A stretch of DNA of 64,000 nt, from assembly GCF_000016285.1 (NCBI RefSeq), contig NC_011989.1, forward strand, positions 561,001-625,000, in the 5' to 3' direction. How positions within the stretch are numbered: the stretch's first letter is position 1; every line of letters starts with the position of its first letter. The translations under genes were made by a program, and so were the position numbers. The notes beneath the pieces are model-generated. The model saw only the letters and a list, made by a program, of their open reading frames with translations, was not told the DNA's origin and did no database searches. This document shows positions 8,268 to 16,837 of the stretch, piece by piece. Source of the stretch: Allorhizobium ampelinum S4. Lineage in GTDB: Bacteria; Pseudomonadota; Alphaproteobacteria; Rhizobiales; Rhizobiaceae.

Positions 8268-8900
8268 ATGGGTATCTCACAATATGATCCTGCTGCACTG
8301 GGTCGACCGGCTTGGAACGCAGGCAAACAAGTTGGCGTCAAGAAGCCGCTGAAGCAGCGCCAGATCTGGGCAGTGCGTTTCTTTCTCGACCGGGAAGGAA
8401 GGATGAGAGATCGTGCGCTTTTCGATCTTGCCATCGACAGCAAGCTCCGCGGCTGCGATTTGGTAAAAATAAAAATCGGGGCTCTCGTCACGGGTCACGA
8501 AATTCGAACTCGTGCGATGGTCGTCCAGCAAAAGACTGGACGCCCTGTGCAGTTCGAGATTACGACCGAGGTCCGGGCTAGTCTGCTTGCTTGGCTTCAG
8601 CGAAGGGGAGGAACAGTCGATGACTATGCCTTTCCTAGTCGCGTCGACCACACCGATCATCTCAGCACTCGGCAGTACGCCCGACTTGTCGATGAGTGGG
8701 TGACGGCGATTGGGCTGCGTCGGGAGGATTACGGCACGCATTCCCTGCGGCGAACGAAGGCTGCCATGATCTATAAGGCCACCGGCAACCTTCGAGCGAT
8801 CCAGATCCTGCTTGGCCATACCAAGATCGAGAACACCGTCAGGTATCTCGGCGTCGACATTGAGGATACACTGGAACTGGCCGAGCGGACCGAGATCTGA
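8268..8900 (+). CDS. Minimal tyrosine recombinase (catalytic domain only)
   Basis: A 210-residue tyrosine recombinase with nearly only the catalytic half. Recognisable residues are R61 (IDSKLRGCDL), HSLRR with H158 and R161, LLGHTKIENT with H184, and Y193 (VRYLGV). Full integrases are usually 300-450 residues with an N-terminal core-binding domain, which is mostly absent. Very similar short proteins are common as orphan genes in alphaproteobacteria. No attachment site is visible beside it, so it is not assumed to move this island; the island integrase is the gene at 49760. Confidence 0.8.
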   Translation: MGISQYDPAALGRPAWNAGKQVGVKKPLKQRQIWAVRFFLDREGRMRDRALFDLAIDSKLRGCDLVKIKIGALVTGHEIRTRAMVVQQKTGRPVQFEITTEVRASLLAWLQRRGGTVDDYAFPSRVDHTDHLSTRQYARLVDEWVTAIGLRREDYGTHSLRRTKAAMIYKATGNLRAIQILLGHTKIENTVRYLGVDIEDTLELAERTEI

Positions 8901-9217
8901 TGGGGAGCGGCCCTACACGTTGTGGGGCCGCGCCCTTTCGCTCGGGGAGCCTCTCCGAGAATTCGATCTGCTTTGCGCCCCCATTCCACCCATTCACGAT
9001 AAATCTTGAGCTTCCCGAAAGCCGACATTGCTTATGTCGCAGCCTAGCGCCAAGCGATTATTTCGGAGTACATCTTCGAATCCCCGGCGGCCCGCCATTT
9101 TCAAAAAAAATGGCCAATCGCGCGAACGATTTACCACCGATCGCCGCCGTTTTCCCTCCATGGTACGCTTTTCCACCTCGCCGGTCGTGGCACCGCGCGA
9201 TGTCCCATCGGCCGCTA

Positions 9218-9270
9218 TTGACACCGTAGGACGTTTGCCCTAATAATTATAGGTCAAATGTCCTACGGTG
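9218..9270 (+). promoter_or_regulatory. Promoter overlapped by a long operator palindrome
   Basis: A -35 box ttgaca (9218-9223) and a -10 box taataa (9241-9246) are 17 bp apart. The same region is a large palindrome: left arm caccgtaggacgtttgccct (9222-9241), 9-bp spacer, right arm aggtcaaatgtcctacggtg (9251-9270), with 18 of 20 arm positions pairing. It lies 46 bp upstream of the TetR gene at 9317, so autorepression by that protein is the simplest reading. Confidence 0.75.
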
Positions 9271-9316
9271 TGGTTCACGGCTTTTGCCTTCCACGCCATG
9301 ATCGTGGAGGCCAGCT

Positions 9317-9907
9317 ATGGGTGCCAGCGAAACCCGCCAGCAGATCGTGGATGTCGCCGACCGGCTCTTCTACGAGTCTGGCTTCGAAGCGACATCGTTT
9401 GCCGATATCGCCAAGGATGTGGGCCTCTCTCGCGGCAATTTTTACTACCACTTCAAGACCAAGGACGAGATTCTCGACGCGGTTATCACGCAGCGCATGG
9501 CAAATACCCGCGCCATGCTGGAGGCCTGGGAGCACGCTGCGGCTTTCCCCACAGACTGCATTCGCAACTTCGTCCATATCCTCATCACGAACCGAGCCAA
9601 GATCATGGCCTATGGCTGCCCGGTCGGCACGCTCTGCAACGAGCTGGCGAAGCTGGATCACCTAGCGAAGGACGATGCTACCGGTCTGTTCACCTTGTTC
9701 CGCGACTGGCTCCGCCGGCAGTTCACTAGGCTCGGGCGCGAAGCGGATGCCGATGCGCTGGCCCTCCACGTTCTGATGGGCAGCCAGGGCGTCGCGACGC
9801 TCGCCACCGCCTTCAGGGACGAAGAGTTTATCCGCCGCGAAGTCGCGGACATGGAGGCGTGGCTGCTCGTCCAATGTCCGGTCGGTTCAGCCCCCAATGT
9901 CCATTAA
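9317..9907 (+). CDS. TetR/AcrR-family regulator
   Basis: A 196-residue TetR-type repressor. The N-terminal HTH is ADIAKDVGLSRGNFYYHFKT (residues ~29-48), followed by a helical C-terminal domain with the YGCPVGTLCNELAKLD block seen in TetR proteins with C-terminal domains of the TetR_C_11 type. The ATG at 9317 follows a ggagg site. It is first in an operon with a YciI-like gene and tag, and a palindromic operator covers its promoter, so it likely controls its own transcription. Effector unknown; cysteines in the C-terminal domain could sense electrophiles, which is speculation. Confidence 0.9.
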   Translation: MGASETRQQIVDVADRLFYESGFEATSFADIAKDVGLSRGNFYYHFKTKDEILDAVITQRMANTRAMLEAWEHAAAFPTDCIRNFVHILITNRAKIMAYGCPVGTLCNELAKLDHLAKDDATGLFTLFRDWLRRQFTRLGREADADALALHVLMGSQGVATLATAFRDEEFIRREVADMEAWLLVQCPVGSAPNVH

Positions 9908-9926
9908 CCCGCCTGATGGAGAGACC

Positions 9927-10211
9927 ATGTTCGTCATCACCCTTCGCTTTGCTGACAAGACCAAAGCGCCCCTATTCATGGATGGGCACAACGCCTGGAT
10001 CAAACGCGGCTTCGACGACGGCGTTTTCCTGCTGACCGGCAGCCTTCAGCCGAGCGCAGGCGGTGCGATCCTCGCGCACAATGCGTCTCCTGAAGAGATC
10101 GAGGCTCGGGTGCAACATGACCCCTTCGTCGCCGAGGGGATCGTCAGCGCTGAAATCCTCACCATCACACCGGGCCGTACCGACGAACGGCTCTCATTTC
10201 TGAAGGGCTGA
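9927..10211 (+). CDS. YciI-like protein
   Basis: A 94-residue dimeric alpha-beta barrel protein of the YciI family: MFVITLRFADK at the start, then HNAWIKRGFDDGVFLLTGSL with the conserved His and Gly, and HDPFVAEGIVSAEILTITPG, where HDPF is the family hallmark. Its role is not established; YciI relatives may have muconolactone-isomerase-like chemistry. The ATG at 9927 sits behind a gatggagag site, 19 bp after the TetR stop, and its stop is followed at once by tag. Confidence 0.8.
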   Translation: MFVITLRFADKTKAPLFMDGHNAWIKRGFDDGVFLLTGSLQPSAGGAILAHNASPEEIEARVQHDPFVAEGIVSAEILTITPGRTDERLSFLKG

Positions 10212-10214
10212 GTG

Positions 10215-10822
10215 ATGAGCGCGACGATCCCCGGTCCAGACGGACGCCCGCGTTGCCGCTGGTGCGCGGCCGCGCCCGAATTCCTCGCTTACCACGACAC
10301 CGAATGGGGTTTTCCCGTCGATGATGACCGTCGCCTGTTCGAGAAGCTGTGCCTCGAAGGATTTCAGTCGGGCTTGAGCTGGCGGACCATCCTTGCGAAG
10401 CGAGAAAACTTCCGCACCGCTTTCCATGGTTTCGATTTCAACCGGATCGCCGACTTCACTGATGCATATCTGGAGCGGTTGCTGAAGGACGAAGGCATTG
10501 TTCGTCATCGCGGCAAGATTGCCGCTGTCATCAACAATGCCACGCGAGCGCAGGAGTTGGTCAGGCAGGAGGGATCGCTCGCGGCTTATGTCTGGTGCTT
10601 CGAACCGAGGCCGGAGGAATTGGCAGCACCGCAGACCGTATCAACATCCTCGTCATCCATTGCGCTGTCGAAAGATCTGAAGAAGCGTGGCTGGTCCTTC
10701 ATCGGCCCGACGACGGTTTACGCTTTCATGCAGGCCATGGGCCTCTCAACGATCATGCCGAGGGATGCGTCGTTCGGGAGCACGCGGCCGACGCCAGAAA
10801 GACCTTCACACTGCCGAGATAG
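10215..10822 (+). pseudogene. tag: 3-methyladenine DNA glycosylase I, frameshifted near the 3' end
   Basis: The frame matches Tag well: CRWCAAAPEFLAYHDTEWGF (first Zn Cys and His), then GFQSGLSWRTILAKRENF and GIVRHRGKIAAVINNA. It excises 3-methyladenine from alkylated DNA. After FMQAMGL at about 10746 the expected NDHxxxC motif is missing in this frame but appears in the +1 frame as LNDHAEGCVVREHAADARKT, ending at 10822. One base appears to be missing just before aacgatcat. The shifted frame lacks the last two zinc ligands (equivalent to H175 and C179 of the E. coli enzyme) and adds an unrelated tail to 10958. Either a real null allele or a sequence error. Confidence 0.8.
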
Positions 10823-11390
10823 CTCGCAAAGGTGGATAGATGCCCGCAAAACATCCGATATCACCACCGCTAGCTACGCAAACGCCGCCGAAGACCGCCG
10901 ATCGCCGTACAGGCTGAATAATACTCTTCAGGATCATGGGCTTATTACGATCTCGTAGTGCTCATCATCATCGGGCGCGGCCCGCCACACCCGCCGATTC
11001 TACGCGATGGCGCGATAGCCTGCGCGATGGCTACGCAATCACCACCGATTGCCGCATGGGCGACCAACGCAGATTTTGCCGGGAACATTGCCAGCTCGGT
11101 GATGGAAGCAGCTGTCCTGGATCAGGTAAAGTGGGCTGCAGGTGTCGTCCAATCCTTTGCGCCGGGCGCTGACGCTCGATTGGGGTGTTCCAAGAACATT
11201 TGCCGCGTGGTGAAAGTTCAGCACGTCGACGACAACGACTGCTTGGCGTAATGTACGAGTGGAATGCCACGAATAAACGGGTGCCACTTCCATCATGGCC
11301 CTCGACAGCAGCGAAAGGCCGGGGGCCAGCACCGCCATAGCGGAATGCTCTGTGGCTTTGAACGCGGATCGCGCGAACAGCGGCACGCGC
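10823..11390. other. Unassigned region after tag
   Basis: About 570 bp with no recognisable protein in any frame. It includes a near-repeat of the words gcgatggcgcgatagcc and gcgcgatggctacgc at about 11004-11035. The frames that run through the region lack ribosome-binding sites and family resemblance. It may be decayed sequence. Confidence 0.4.
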
Positions 11391-12230
11391 TCATTCCTCA
11401 TATGCGACACCGTAGGCCAACTTTTTTCGCTCGATCCGTGCGAAGCCGGGTTCACCGAGGTGCATGCCCGCGATCAGCAGTTGCTCTGCGGCCACGCAGT
11501 CCAGAAGCCTCGATCGCGTGTCGGCGGCGAGATGCGCATCCTGATCGAACGCGATCGACACGTCCGGGCGCGGGACTTGAATTTGCGGGAAATGAACGAT
11601 GTCGCCCCAGACCAGCAGGCTCTTGTTACCTGAATCGAGCCGATAGCCGGTGTGTCCGGCTGTGTGTCCCGGCAGCGGCATCGCCGTGATGCCGGGCAGC
11701 ACCTCGCCGCCCTCAAAGGTGCGCAGCCGGTCACGATAACCCTCGAACGCTTGGCGCGCCACCAGGAAGTTACCACGGGCGCGCTCGGGCGCGCGGCTTA
11801 GATTGCCGTCATCCTGCCAGAACGCGACTTCTCGATGGTGGGCGACAAGTTCGGCGTTCGGGAAGACGGCTGTTCCTGACGCGTCCATCAGCCCCCCGAC
11901 ATGATCGGGATGGGCGTGCGTCAACAGGATCGCGTCGATCTCGGAAGGCTGGATGCCAGCGAGTAGCAGATTGGTTTTCAATCGACCGCCCCACTGCTTG
12001 AAACCACCAGCGCCTGCATCGATCAGGATCGTGCGACCGCCTCCACGGACAAGGTAGCAGTTGATATGGATCGAGGTATGATCCGTTATCCCCGTATTTT
12101 CCTGCATACGGGCGGCATCGGCCGGGTCGATATTCGCGAGAAAATCGAAACTGGCGTGGAGGTAGCCATCGCTGACGGCGGTGATTGTTAAATCACCGAT
12201 CTGTTGGCTGGGTAATGCGAAACTCGACAT
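11391..12230 (-). CDS. Metallo-beta-lactamase-fold hydrolase
   Basis: A 279-residue MBL-fold enzyme. The metal motif THAHPDHVGG (HxHxDH) is clear, with further ligands in MPLPGHTAGHTGY and LLVWGDIVHFP (Asp) and AGMHLGEPG (final His). N-terminal SIHINCYLVRGGGRTILIDAG is the usual first half. The sequence resembles the quorum-quenching lactonase/hydrolase group, but the substrate cannot be read. It is the last gene of a three-gene minus-strand operon (181-aa protein, tautomerase, MBL) divergent from a LysR gene, suggesting a small catabolic unit. Confidence 0.88.
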   Translation of the reverse strand: MSSFALPSQQIGDLTITAVSDGYLHASFDFLANIDPADAARMQENTGITDHTSIHINCYLVRGGGRTILIDAGAGGFKQWGGRLKTNLLLAGIQPSEIDAILLTHAHPDHVGGLMDASGTAVFPNAELVAHHREVAFWQDDGNLSRAPERARGNFLVARQAFEGYRDRLRTFEGGEVLPGITAMPLPGHTAGHTGYRLDSGNKSLLVWGDIVHFPQIQVPRPDVSIAFDQDAHLAADTRSRLLDCVAAEQLLIAGMHLGEPGFARIERKKLAYGVAYEE

Positions 12231-12251
12231 TGGTTTTCTCCTGGCATCCGC

Positions 12252-12578
12252 TCAATTTCGCGTGTGAATGCTCGACGCTTCATAGCCAAAGCAACGGATG
12301 CGCGCGGTGAGGCCGGTATTGCGCTTGATGGCATCGTCCAGCTCTTCCATGAACCGATCCATGACTGGCGGCGTCCGAAAAGGCTCAAGACGATATTGGA
12401 TTTCTGCGAAAGCGGGGTGCCCCCGGCCATGCCGAACAGCGACATAGACAATATGCACGTTCGCCAATGCGGCCCGGAGAATGCTCGTGCAGAGTTCGGT
12501 GCATTGCTCCGTGAGGTCTGCGAGCGCCTCGTCCGGCACCATCTTGTCCGCCGGAATGTAGATCGTGACATTCGGCAT
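12252..12578 (-). CDS. Tautomerase-family protein
   Basis: A 108-residue protein beginning MPNVTIYIPADKM with Pro2 as potential catalytic base, then a helix and HIVYVAVRHGRGHPAFAEIQ. It fits the 4-oxalocrotonate tautomerase superfamily (single longer domain). Middle gene of the operon with the MBL hydrolase (21 bp downstream) and the 181-aa protein (5 bp upstream). Co-occurrence of a tautomerase and an MBL hydrolase suggests breakdown of a cyclic or aromatic-derived compound; this is inference. Confidence 0.72.
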   Translation of the reverse strand: MPNVTIYIPADKMVPDEALADLTEQCTELCTSILRAALANVHIVYVAVRHGRGHPAFAEIQYRLEPFRTPPVMDRFMEELDDAIKRNTGLTARIRCFGYEASSIHTRN

Positions 12579-12583
12579 CGGTG

Positions 12584-13129
12584 CTACCGCGCCTTCCCGA
12601 CAACGGCGTCACCGTTGCTCGTCAACTGCGCCGTCATCGGCACATAGACATGAACGCCTTCTGGAAGATGCTCGATGTCAGGCACGTTGCCGCGGCCCAC
12701 CTTGGCGAGCCAGCGGTGTTCCGGGAACTTCTCCATCGCGACCGCCTGCATCGCATATGGGGTGAGGCCAAGCCCGATCAGAGGCTCGGGGCCTGCTGCG
12801 CTCAACGCCAGATATTCGCCCTCACCAATGCCCGGCGCGCGGTCGATGCCGCCATAGAGGTTCCGGTGCCAGTTGGTGATGTGCTGTTGCCAGCGCGCGA
12901 AATTGCCGCCGCCCTTCTGGCGGTATTCCTCACCCGTCAGGATGTCGAGGCGATCTATCGAATGAAGGGCGAGATAGACCGGGCAGCAGCCGCTCAATGC
13001 CTTGAAACGCTGCGAGGTGTGGAAGCCGGTCACCGAAATCAGGGCTGGCAACTTGTCCAGGCTGTAAAAGTCGTTCCATTCCGCTTCGCTGCCGGGATCG
13101 GCAAAGCTGCATTCCACCGTATAGATCAT
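12584..13129 (-). CDS. Dimeric alpha-beta barrel-like protein of unknown function
   Basis: A 181-residue protein starting MIYTVECSFADPGSEAEWND, then FYSLDKLPALISVTGFHTSQ. This beta-alpha-beta beginning with WNDFY...LPALISVTGF resembles EthD/DUF4286-like dimeric alpha-beta barrel proteins, which occur beside aromatic-degradation genes. A second half-repeat around PEHRWLAKVGRGNVPDIEHL is possible. It is the first gene of the operon opposite the LysR regulator, with an upstream gap of 168 bp holding the shared control region. Function unknown. Confidence 0.6.
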   Translation of the reverse strand: MIYTVECSFADPGSEAEWNDFYSLDKLPALISVTGFHTSQRFKALSGCCPVYLALHSIDRLDILTGEEYRQKGGGNFARWQQHITNWHRNLYGGIDRAPGIGEGEYLALSAAGPEPLIGLGLTPYAMQAVAMEKFPEHRWLAKVGRGNVPDIEHLPEGVHVYVPMTAQLTSNGDAVVGKAR

Positions 13130-13184
13130 TATTCCACCTTCAACCGGAAGATTGTCCTTCCAGTCTTGTCTTTCGTTGATATTT

Positions 13185-13194
13185 TATCATGATA
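13185..13194. promoter_or_regulatory. Palindrome in the LysR divergent region
   Basis: The perfect palindrome tatcatgata lies in the 168-bp space between the divergent operon (start 13129) and the LysR gene (start 13298). AT-rich palindromes in this position often mark LysR binding, but the exact T-N11-A site cannot be settled by eye. Confidence 0.3.
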
Positions 13195-13297
13195 GACCAC
13201 CAATGCATGGCTATATATCGATAATGGATCATGCTTCAGTGATCTAATATCAAGGTGGCGGCGGATCGAAGGCCGAACCATCCCATCAGGAACCATC

Positions 13298-14197
13298 ATG
13301 CGCCGCAAGATTCCCAGCAATTCCGCACTCATGGCGTTCGAGGCGTCGGCGCGCCATGGCAGCTTCGCTCGCGCGGCCGACGAACTGGCCCTGACCGAAG
13401 GGGCGATCAGTCGGCAGATAGGCCGGTTGGAAGCCTTCCTCGGCGTCACGCTGTTCGAGCGCGTCGGCAATCGCGTCCGGCTTTTGCCGAATGGAGAACG
13501 TTATGCGGTTCAGGTCCGCGAGGCACTCGACCGGCTGGAGCGCGACAGCCAATATCTGATGGGGCAGCCGAGCGATGGCGCGAGCCTCGACATTGCAATC
13601 CTGCCGACGTTCGCCACCCGCTGGCTCATCCCGCGTCTGAAGTCGTTCCAGGAGCGGCATCCGCATATCACCCTGCATCTTGCGGAACGGATGGAGCCAT
13701 TCGTTCTCACCGGCAGCGGATTCGACGCCGCCATCCATTTTGAACATCCTGCCTGGACGGGAATGCGGACGCACCGCTTGCTGCATGAGGTGCTGGTTCC
13801 AGTTTGCCATCCGGGGCTGATCAGGGGCCGAGACCCTGCCACAGCCCTCGATGCGCTGCCGCGGCTCCATCGCCGCCAGAACCCGGAGGCCTGGCAACGC
13901 TATGCCGAAGAGGCCGGGGTCGTGCTGACCAATCCTACGATAGGTCCACGCTATGATCTTCACTCCATGCAAATCGAAGCTGCGTTGGCCGGTCTCGGCG
14001 TTGCGCTCGTGCCGCGCCTCTATATCGAAAGCGAACTGGCGGAAGGTCGCTTGGTCGCGCCTTGGCCTGATGGGGAGTCGATCTCCAAGACCTTCTGCCT
14101 CATCCTGCCGGAGCCGATCCGATTGAGCGACGCTCCAATACAGGTGTTCGCAAATTGGCTTCTCAAGGAGGTGCAACCGTCAAATCCAGCCTCTTGA
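13298..14197 (+). CDS. LysR-family transcriptional regulator
   Basis: A 299-residue LysR protein. The winged HTH is ALMAFEASARHGSFARAADE with LTEGAISRQIGRLEAFLGV (residues ~10-55), followed by the LPNGERYA junction and a periplasmic-binding-like effector domain. It resembles GcvA-type LysR proteins (RLLPNGERYAVQVREAL). The gene is divergent from the MBL/tautomerase operon and likely regulates it; the co-inducer is unknown. Confidence 0.92.
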   Translation: MRRKIPSNSALMAFEASARHGSFARAADELALTEGAISRQIGRLEAFLGVTLFERVGNRVRLLPNGERYAVQVREALDRLERDSQYLMGQPSDGASLDIAILPTFATRWLIPRLKSFQERHPHITLHLAERMEPFVLTGSGFDAAIHFEHPAWTGMRTHRLLHEVLVPVCHPGLIRGRDPATALDALPRLHRRQNPEAWQRYAEEAGVVLTNPTIGPRYDLHSMQIEAALAGLGVALVPRLYIESELAEGRLVAPWPDGESISKTFCLILPEPIRLSDAPIQVFANWLLKEVQPSNPAS

Positions 14198-14688
14198 CGT
14201 CAGCCTGTATCCTTGGCCCACAGCTCAGTCCCGACAAACTGAGACAACGGGTCCCTCCGAGCGGGGAGCTGTCGTTCGCTGCATCGTAGACAAACGGTAG
14301 CAATGCGCAGAGAGCTGCGGGTCGGTGTGCCGCCCTGGTAGTGAAGGACAGCGCAGGGAGCAGGCTTTGCTCCTGAAACAGACGGTAGCACCTCAATCAA
14401 CGTGACCGGCCGAGGCTGACGCCAATCCTGGCGGACAGCAGGCGCTCAGGAACTTCGTCCATACGGAATAACCCGATCGCCCTCACCGCCGCTGACAGGG
14501 ACAGTGAGGCAAAGTGCCTCCGGCCTGGGCTGCCGATTTTCATGGGGTGTTGCTACTGTATGAATATCCATTGGGTCTTGACTTCAGCCAGAACTAGTGT
14601 GGACTGTTACAGAGTATTGCTGTGTCCTAAGCCCCCGTCAGAAGGTACGCGCAGGCTTATTTTCTTAAATCAGAAAAGGAGAGCATTC
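14198..14688. other. Gap after the LysR gene
   Basis: About 490 bp with no supported gene. The final ~40 bp (aaaaggagagcattcATG) are the ribosome-binding site of the 44-residue gene that follows. Nothing else recognised. Confidence 0.4.
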
Positions 14689-14823
14689 ATGGCACTTAAA
14701 CCAGGACCAAAGCCGATAGCGAAATCCACAGGGAAACCGGATCAGCGCCGCCGTGATAACAAAAGCACACCTGGGAATACACCGTCCCTCAAACCTAGCA
14801 AATCTAGCAAGCCCACCAAATAA
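14689..14823 (+). CDS. Small basic Lys/Pro/Ser-rich protein
   Basis: A 44-codon frame starting at ATG 14689 with a good aaaggagag site seven bases upstream. The product is very basic and low in hydrophobic residues (MALKPGPKPIAKSTGKPDQR, later SKSSKPTK), so it is likely disordered and may bind nucleic acid. A longer frame begins at 14542 but has no ribosome site. No family recognised; the strong ribosome site is the main support. Confidence 0.45.
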   Translation: MALKPGPKPIAKSTGKPDQRRRDNKSTPGNTPSLKPSKSSKPTK

Positions 14824-15186
14824 GGCACATAAAAGAGGGCTCTCGCTGATTTGCACTTCTACCCCGGTATTCGATTGAACCTGCGCGAAATGCCGCGCGG
14901 ACTGCGTGCCTGTCGGATGTTGGATGTCAGCTTTCTCGAATTCCCCGCCGATACCGGTCAGACCACTTCCGGCCCCAAATCAGACACTCGCAATTTCAAA
15001 GCTGATGACCGCTGTTGGCGCATTCCGGTCAAACTGTCGCTGTGCCAACTGAATTTTAGTCTGTTTTACACAGCGATTAGCCTTTAGGAATAACGACTTC
15101 CCGAGCCAAAAATTCAAGAGGGTTCAATTGGGACAGCCGCCGCTTGCGCTCGCAGTGTCATTTCGCCCTCAGCCTGAACCGACCCC
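14824..15186. other. Gap with sequences like other island gaps
   Basis: About 360 bp without a gene. It has the word cttccggccccaaatcag (14969-14986) and gaccgctgttggcg near 15008, in the same style as the dispersed gap sequences at 1175, 6255 and 8971. No terminator consensus was found. Confidence 0.35.
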
Positions 15187-15819
15187 TTATTCCGTTTCCG
15201 CGCGCGGCTTGTAACGTCGGTTGATGATCTCGATTACATCTGGAAACTCTCCATGTCGAGCAGCCCAAACTGGAAGCGACACGGCAGACTTCAGGCTGTC
15301 GATCAAATCTTCGCGGCAAAGATTTTTTGGACCGGCATCTTCCTTTTCGTTTCGCGCGTAATTGAAGAGACGATTGACATGGGCTTGAAGCAAAGCCGCG
15401 TCGAAAAGCTGCTCTGCCGTATCGTGAGCGTTACGGTTCGTTGTGTTGATGAATCGTGCATGCTGAACTTGATACCACGATTCGAGCTGAAATGTCTTTT
15501 CAGCATATTCTGTATCGATGTGCTCGATCACGGTTTTGAGCGTGGTTAGGGCCGAGACAGGCGCACCCGGAATTTCGCTCCCGTTAACAAGGTGGGCTGT
15601 GGCGTCGCGAATATATGAACTCATCTCGCTCAAAGCATCAGGCATTTGCGCCCTGGCGGCCATATTCTTACGGCTCAACTCGCCTTTATGGCGCTTTTCG
15701 TCACCTCGCGCCTGTTTGCGTATTTCCCTCACGGTCAAAAGGGCCGCGACAAGAGCAAGAACGGAGCCAATTAGCGTTTGCCAATCCATCAAAAATTTAT
15801 AGACGAATGCGAAATTCAT
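15187..15819 (-). CDS. Single-pass membrane protein of unknown function
   Basis: The preferred start is ATG 15817-15819, giving 210 residues; an earlier in-frame start at 15900 would overlap the divergent gene. The N-terminus has one membrane helix (WQTLIGSVLALVAALLTV, residues ~12-29), then a charged, coiled-coil-like stretch (REIRKQARGDEKRHKGELSR) and a helical cytoplasmic domain. Anchored by a short N-terminal helix with the bulk inside, it could be a sensor or effector. It is divergent from the 300-residue gene at 15893 with 73 bp between starts. No family recognised. Confidence 0.6.
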   Translation of the reverse strand: MNFAFVYKFLMDWQTLIGSVLALVAALLTVREIRKQARGDEKRHKGELSRKNMAARAQMPDALSEMSSYIRDATAHLVNGSEIPGAPVSALTTLKTVIEHIDTEYAEKTFQLESWYQVQHARFINTTNRNAHDTAEQLFDAALLQAHVNRLFNYARNEKEDAGPKNLCREDLIDSLKSAVSLPVWAARHGEFPDVIEIINRRYKPRAETE

Positions 15820-15892
15820 TGAAACACTACCCTTAAAGTTGCTTGACCAGCAAATACATGCGGACAGGGATATGCGGAGCGCAAGCGAATAG

Positions 15893-16795
15893 ATGGGCAT
15901 TCAAGCTGATAAACAAATGAAGCTTCGCATTCAGACATGGCGCGAAGCATTTCGCGATGAAACAACCGGCATTCTCAAAACGGTAGATGACCTCATTTGG
16001 AACTACGCAGCTTTCCGAACGGCTATCCGGGTCGTATACCTCGCAAATCAGAGAGATCGAGAGCGACCACCCATTAATCAGATGCTGTTCAATCTGATTT
16101 CAAATGGATACTGGTCTAGCCTCTTGCTAGGCGTGCGTCGGCTTCTCGACAAAGGTGCTATTAAAGGCGGGCAGGGTGTCTATTCCATCAGAGCCGTGCT
16201 TGAAGACATTAAAGCTTGTCGAGCGAAATTGCCTCGACGGGTCTATGTCGAGGTGTTGCGGGATTGTCGATACGATCTTGCCAAGCTCGAAGAGGAGCAT
16301 TGGGAGACCCTGAAGGCAGCAAACGGAAAACCCGTTTGGGGCGATCCTGCCCTGAGCCTAAGTCAAATGGCTCACCAGCATTTCGACATCCTAAGCGGAA
16401 TTTCGGCCGATAACCGCGGCCCTAACGATCTAATCAGTGGCGATATTTTTGACCGGCTGGAAAATCGATTGGCTGCGCTCGACAGAATCAATGATCATGT
16501 CAGCTCGCATCTGGCTCATGCCGGGAATCGAGAAAGCAGACAGGGAAAACTCCTTGACGAGTTTGATATTCGTGACTCTCGGGAAACCCTGAAGGAGCTT
16601 GTGCAGGCTGCCCACCTTGTCGGCGTCTGGTTCGCCAACGAAGGTGGGGCAGGGCTTGCAACATATATCGGGGACCAGTTTGAAGGGTTGGACACCGCAT
16701 TGGTTTTCCCGGAAGATATGTCCGACCTGAAAAAAAATTGGGAAGCAATCCGCCATGATGTGGACAGCTGGCACATAGAAGTCGATGACTTATGA
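15893..16795 (+). CDS. Helical protein with AbiU2-like features
   Basis: A 300-residue, mostly alpha-helical protein. The segment NGYWSSLLLGVRRLLDKGA followed by GQGVYSIRAVLEDIKACRAK resembles the core of AbiU2/HEPN-like abortive-infection proteins (W, then LL..RL.D., then a SI/SL..LL block). The similarity is by eye and limited, so this is a tentative reading. It is divergent from a membrane protein gene and 42 bp upstream of a 219-residue unknown gene on the same strand, forming a possible three-gene cluster. Confidence 0.5.
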   Translation: MGIQADKQMKLRIQTWREAFRDETTGILKTVDDLIWNYAAFRTAIRVVYLANQRDRERPPINQMLFNLISNGYWSSLLLGVRRLLDKGAIKGGQGVYSIRAVLEDIKACRAKLPRRVYVEVLRDCRYDLAKLEEEHWETLKAANGKPVWGDPALSLSQMAHQHFDILSGISADNRGPNDLISGDIFDRLENRLAALDRINDHVSSHLAHAGNRESRQGKLLDEFDIRDSRETLKELVQAAHLVGVWFANEGGAGLATYIGDQFEGLDTALVFPEDMSDLKKNWEAIRHDVDSWHIEVDDL

Positions 16796-16837
16796 TTGAA
16801 ACCTTGGGGCAACACCACCAAGAAAGGCAACTGACGA

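Noticed and set aside
10958..11251. 97-codon plus-strand frame after tag
   Set aside because: No ribosome site, low-complexity translation, no family match; treated as non-coding.
11039..11455. 138-codon minus-strand frame overlapping the MBL gene start region
   Set aside because: Overlaps the MBL-fold gene in another frame and shows no recognisable motif.
13286..14176. 296-codon minus-strand frame opposite the LysR gene
   Set aside because: Shadow of a strong LysR gene; the sequence is not protein-like.
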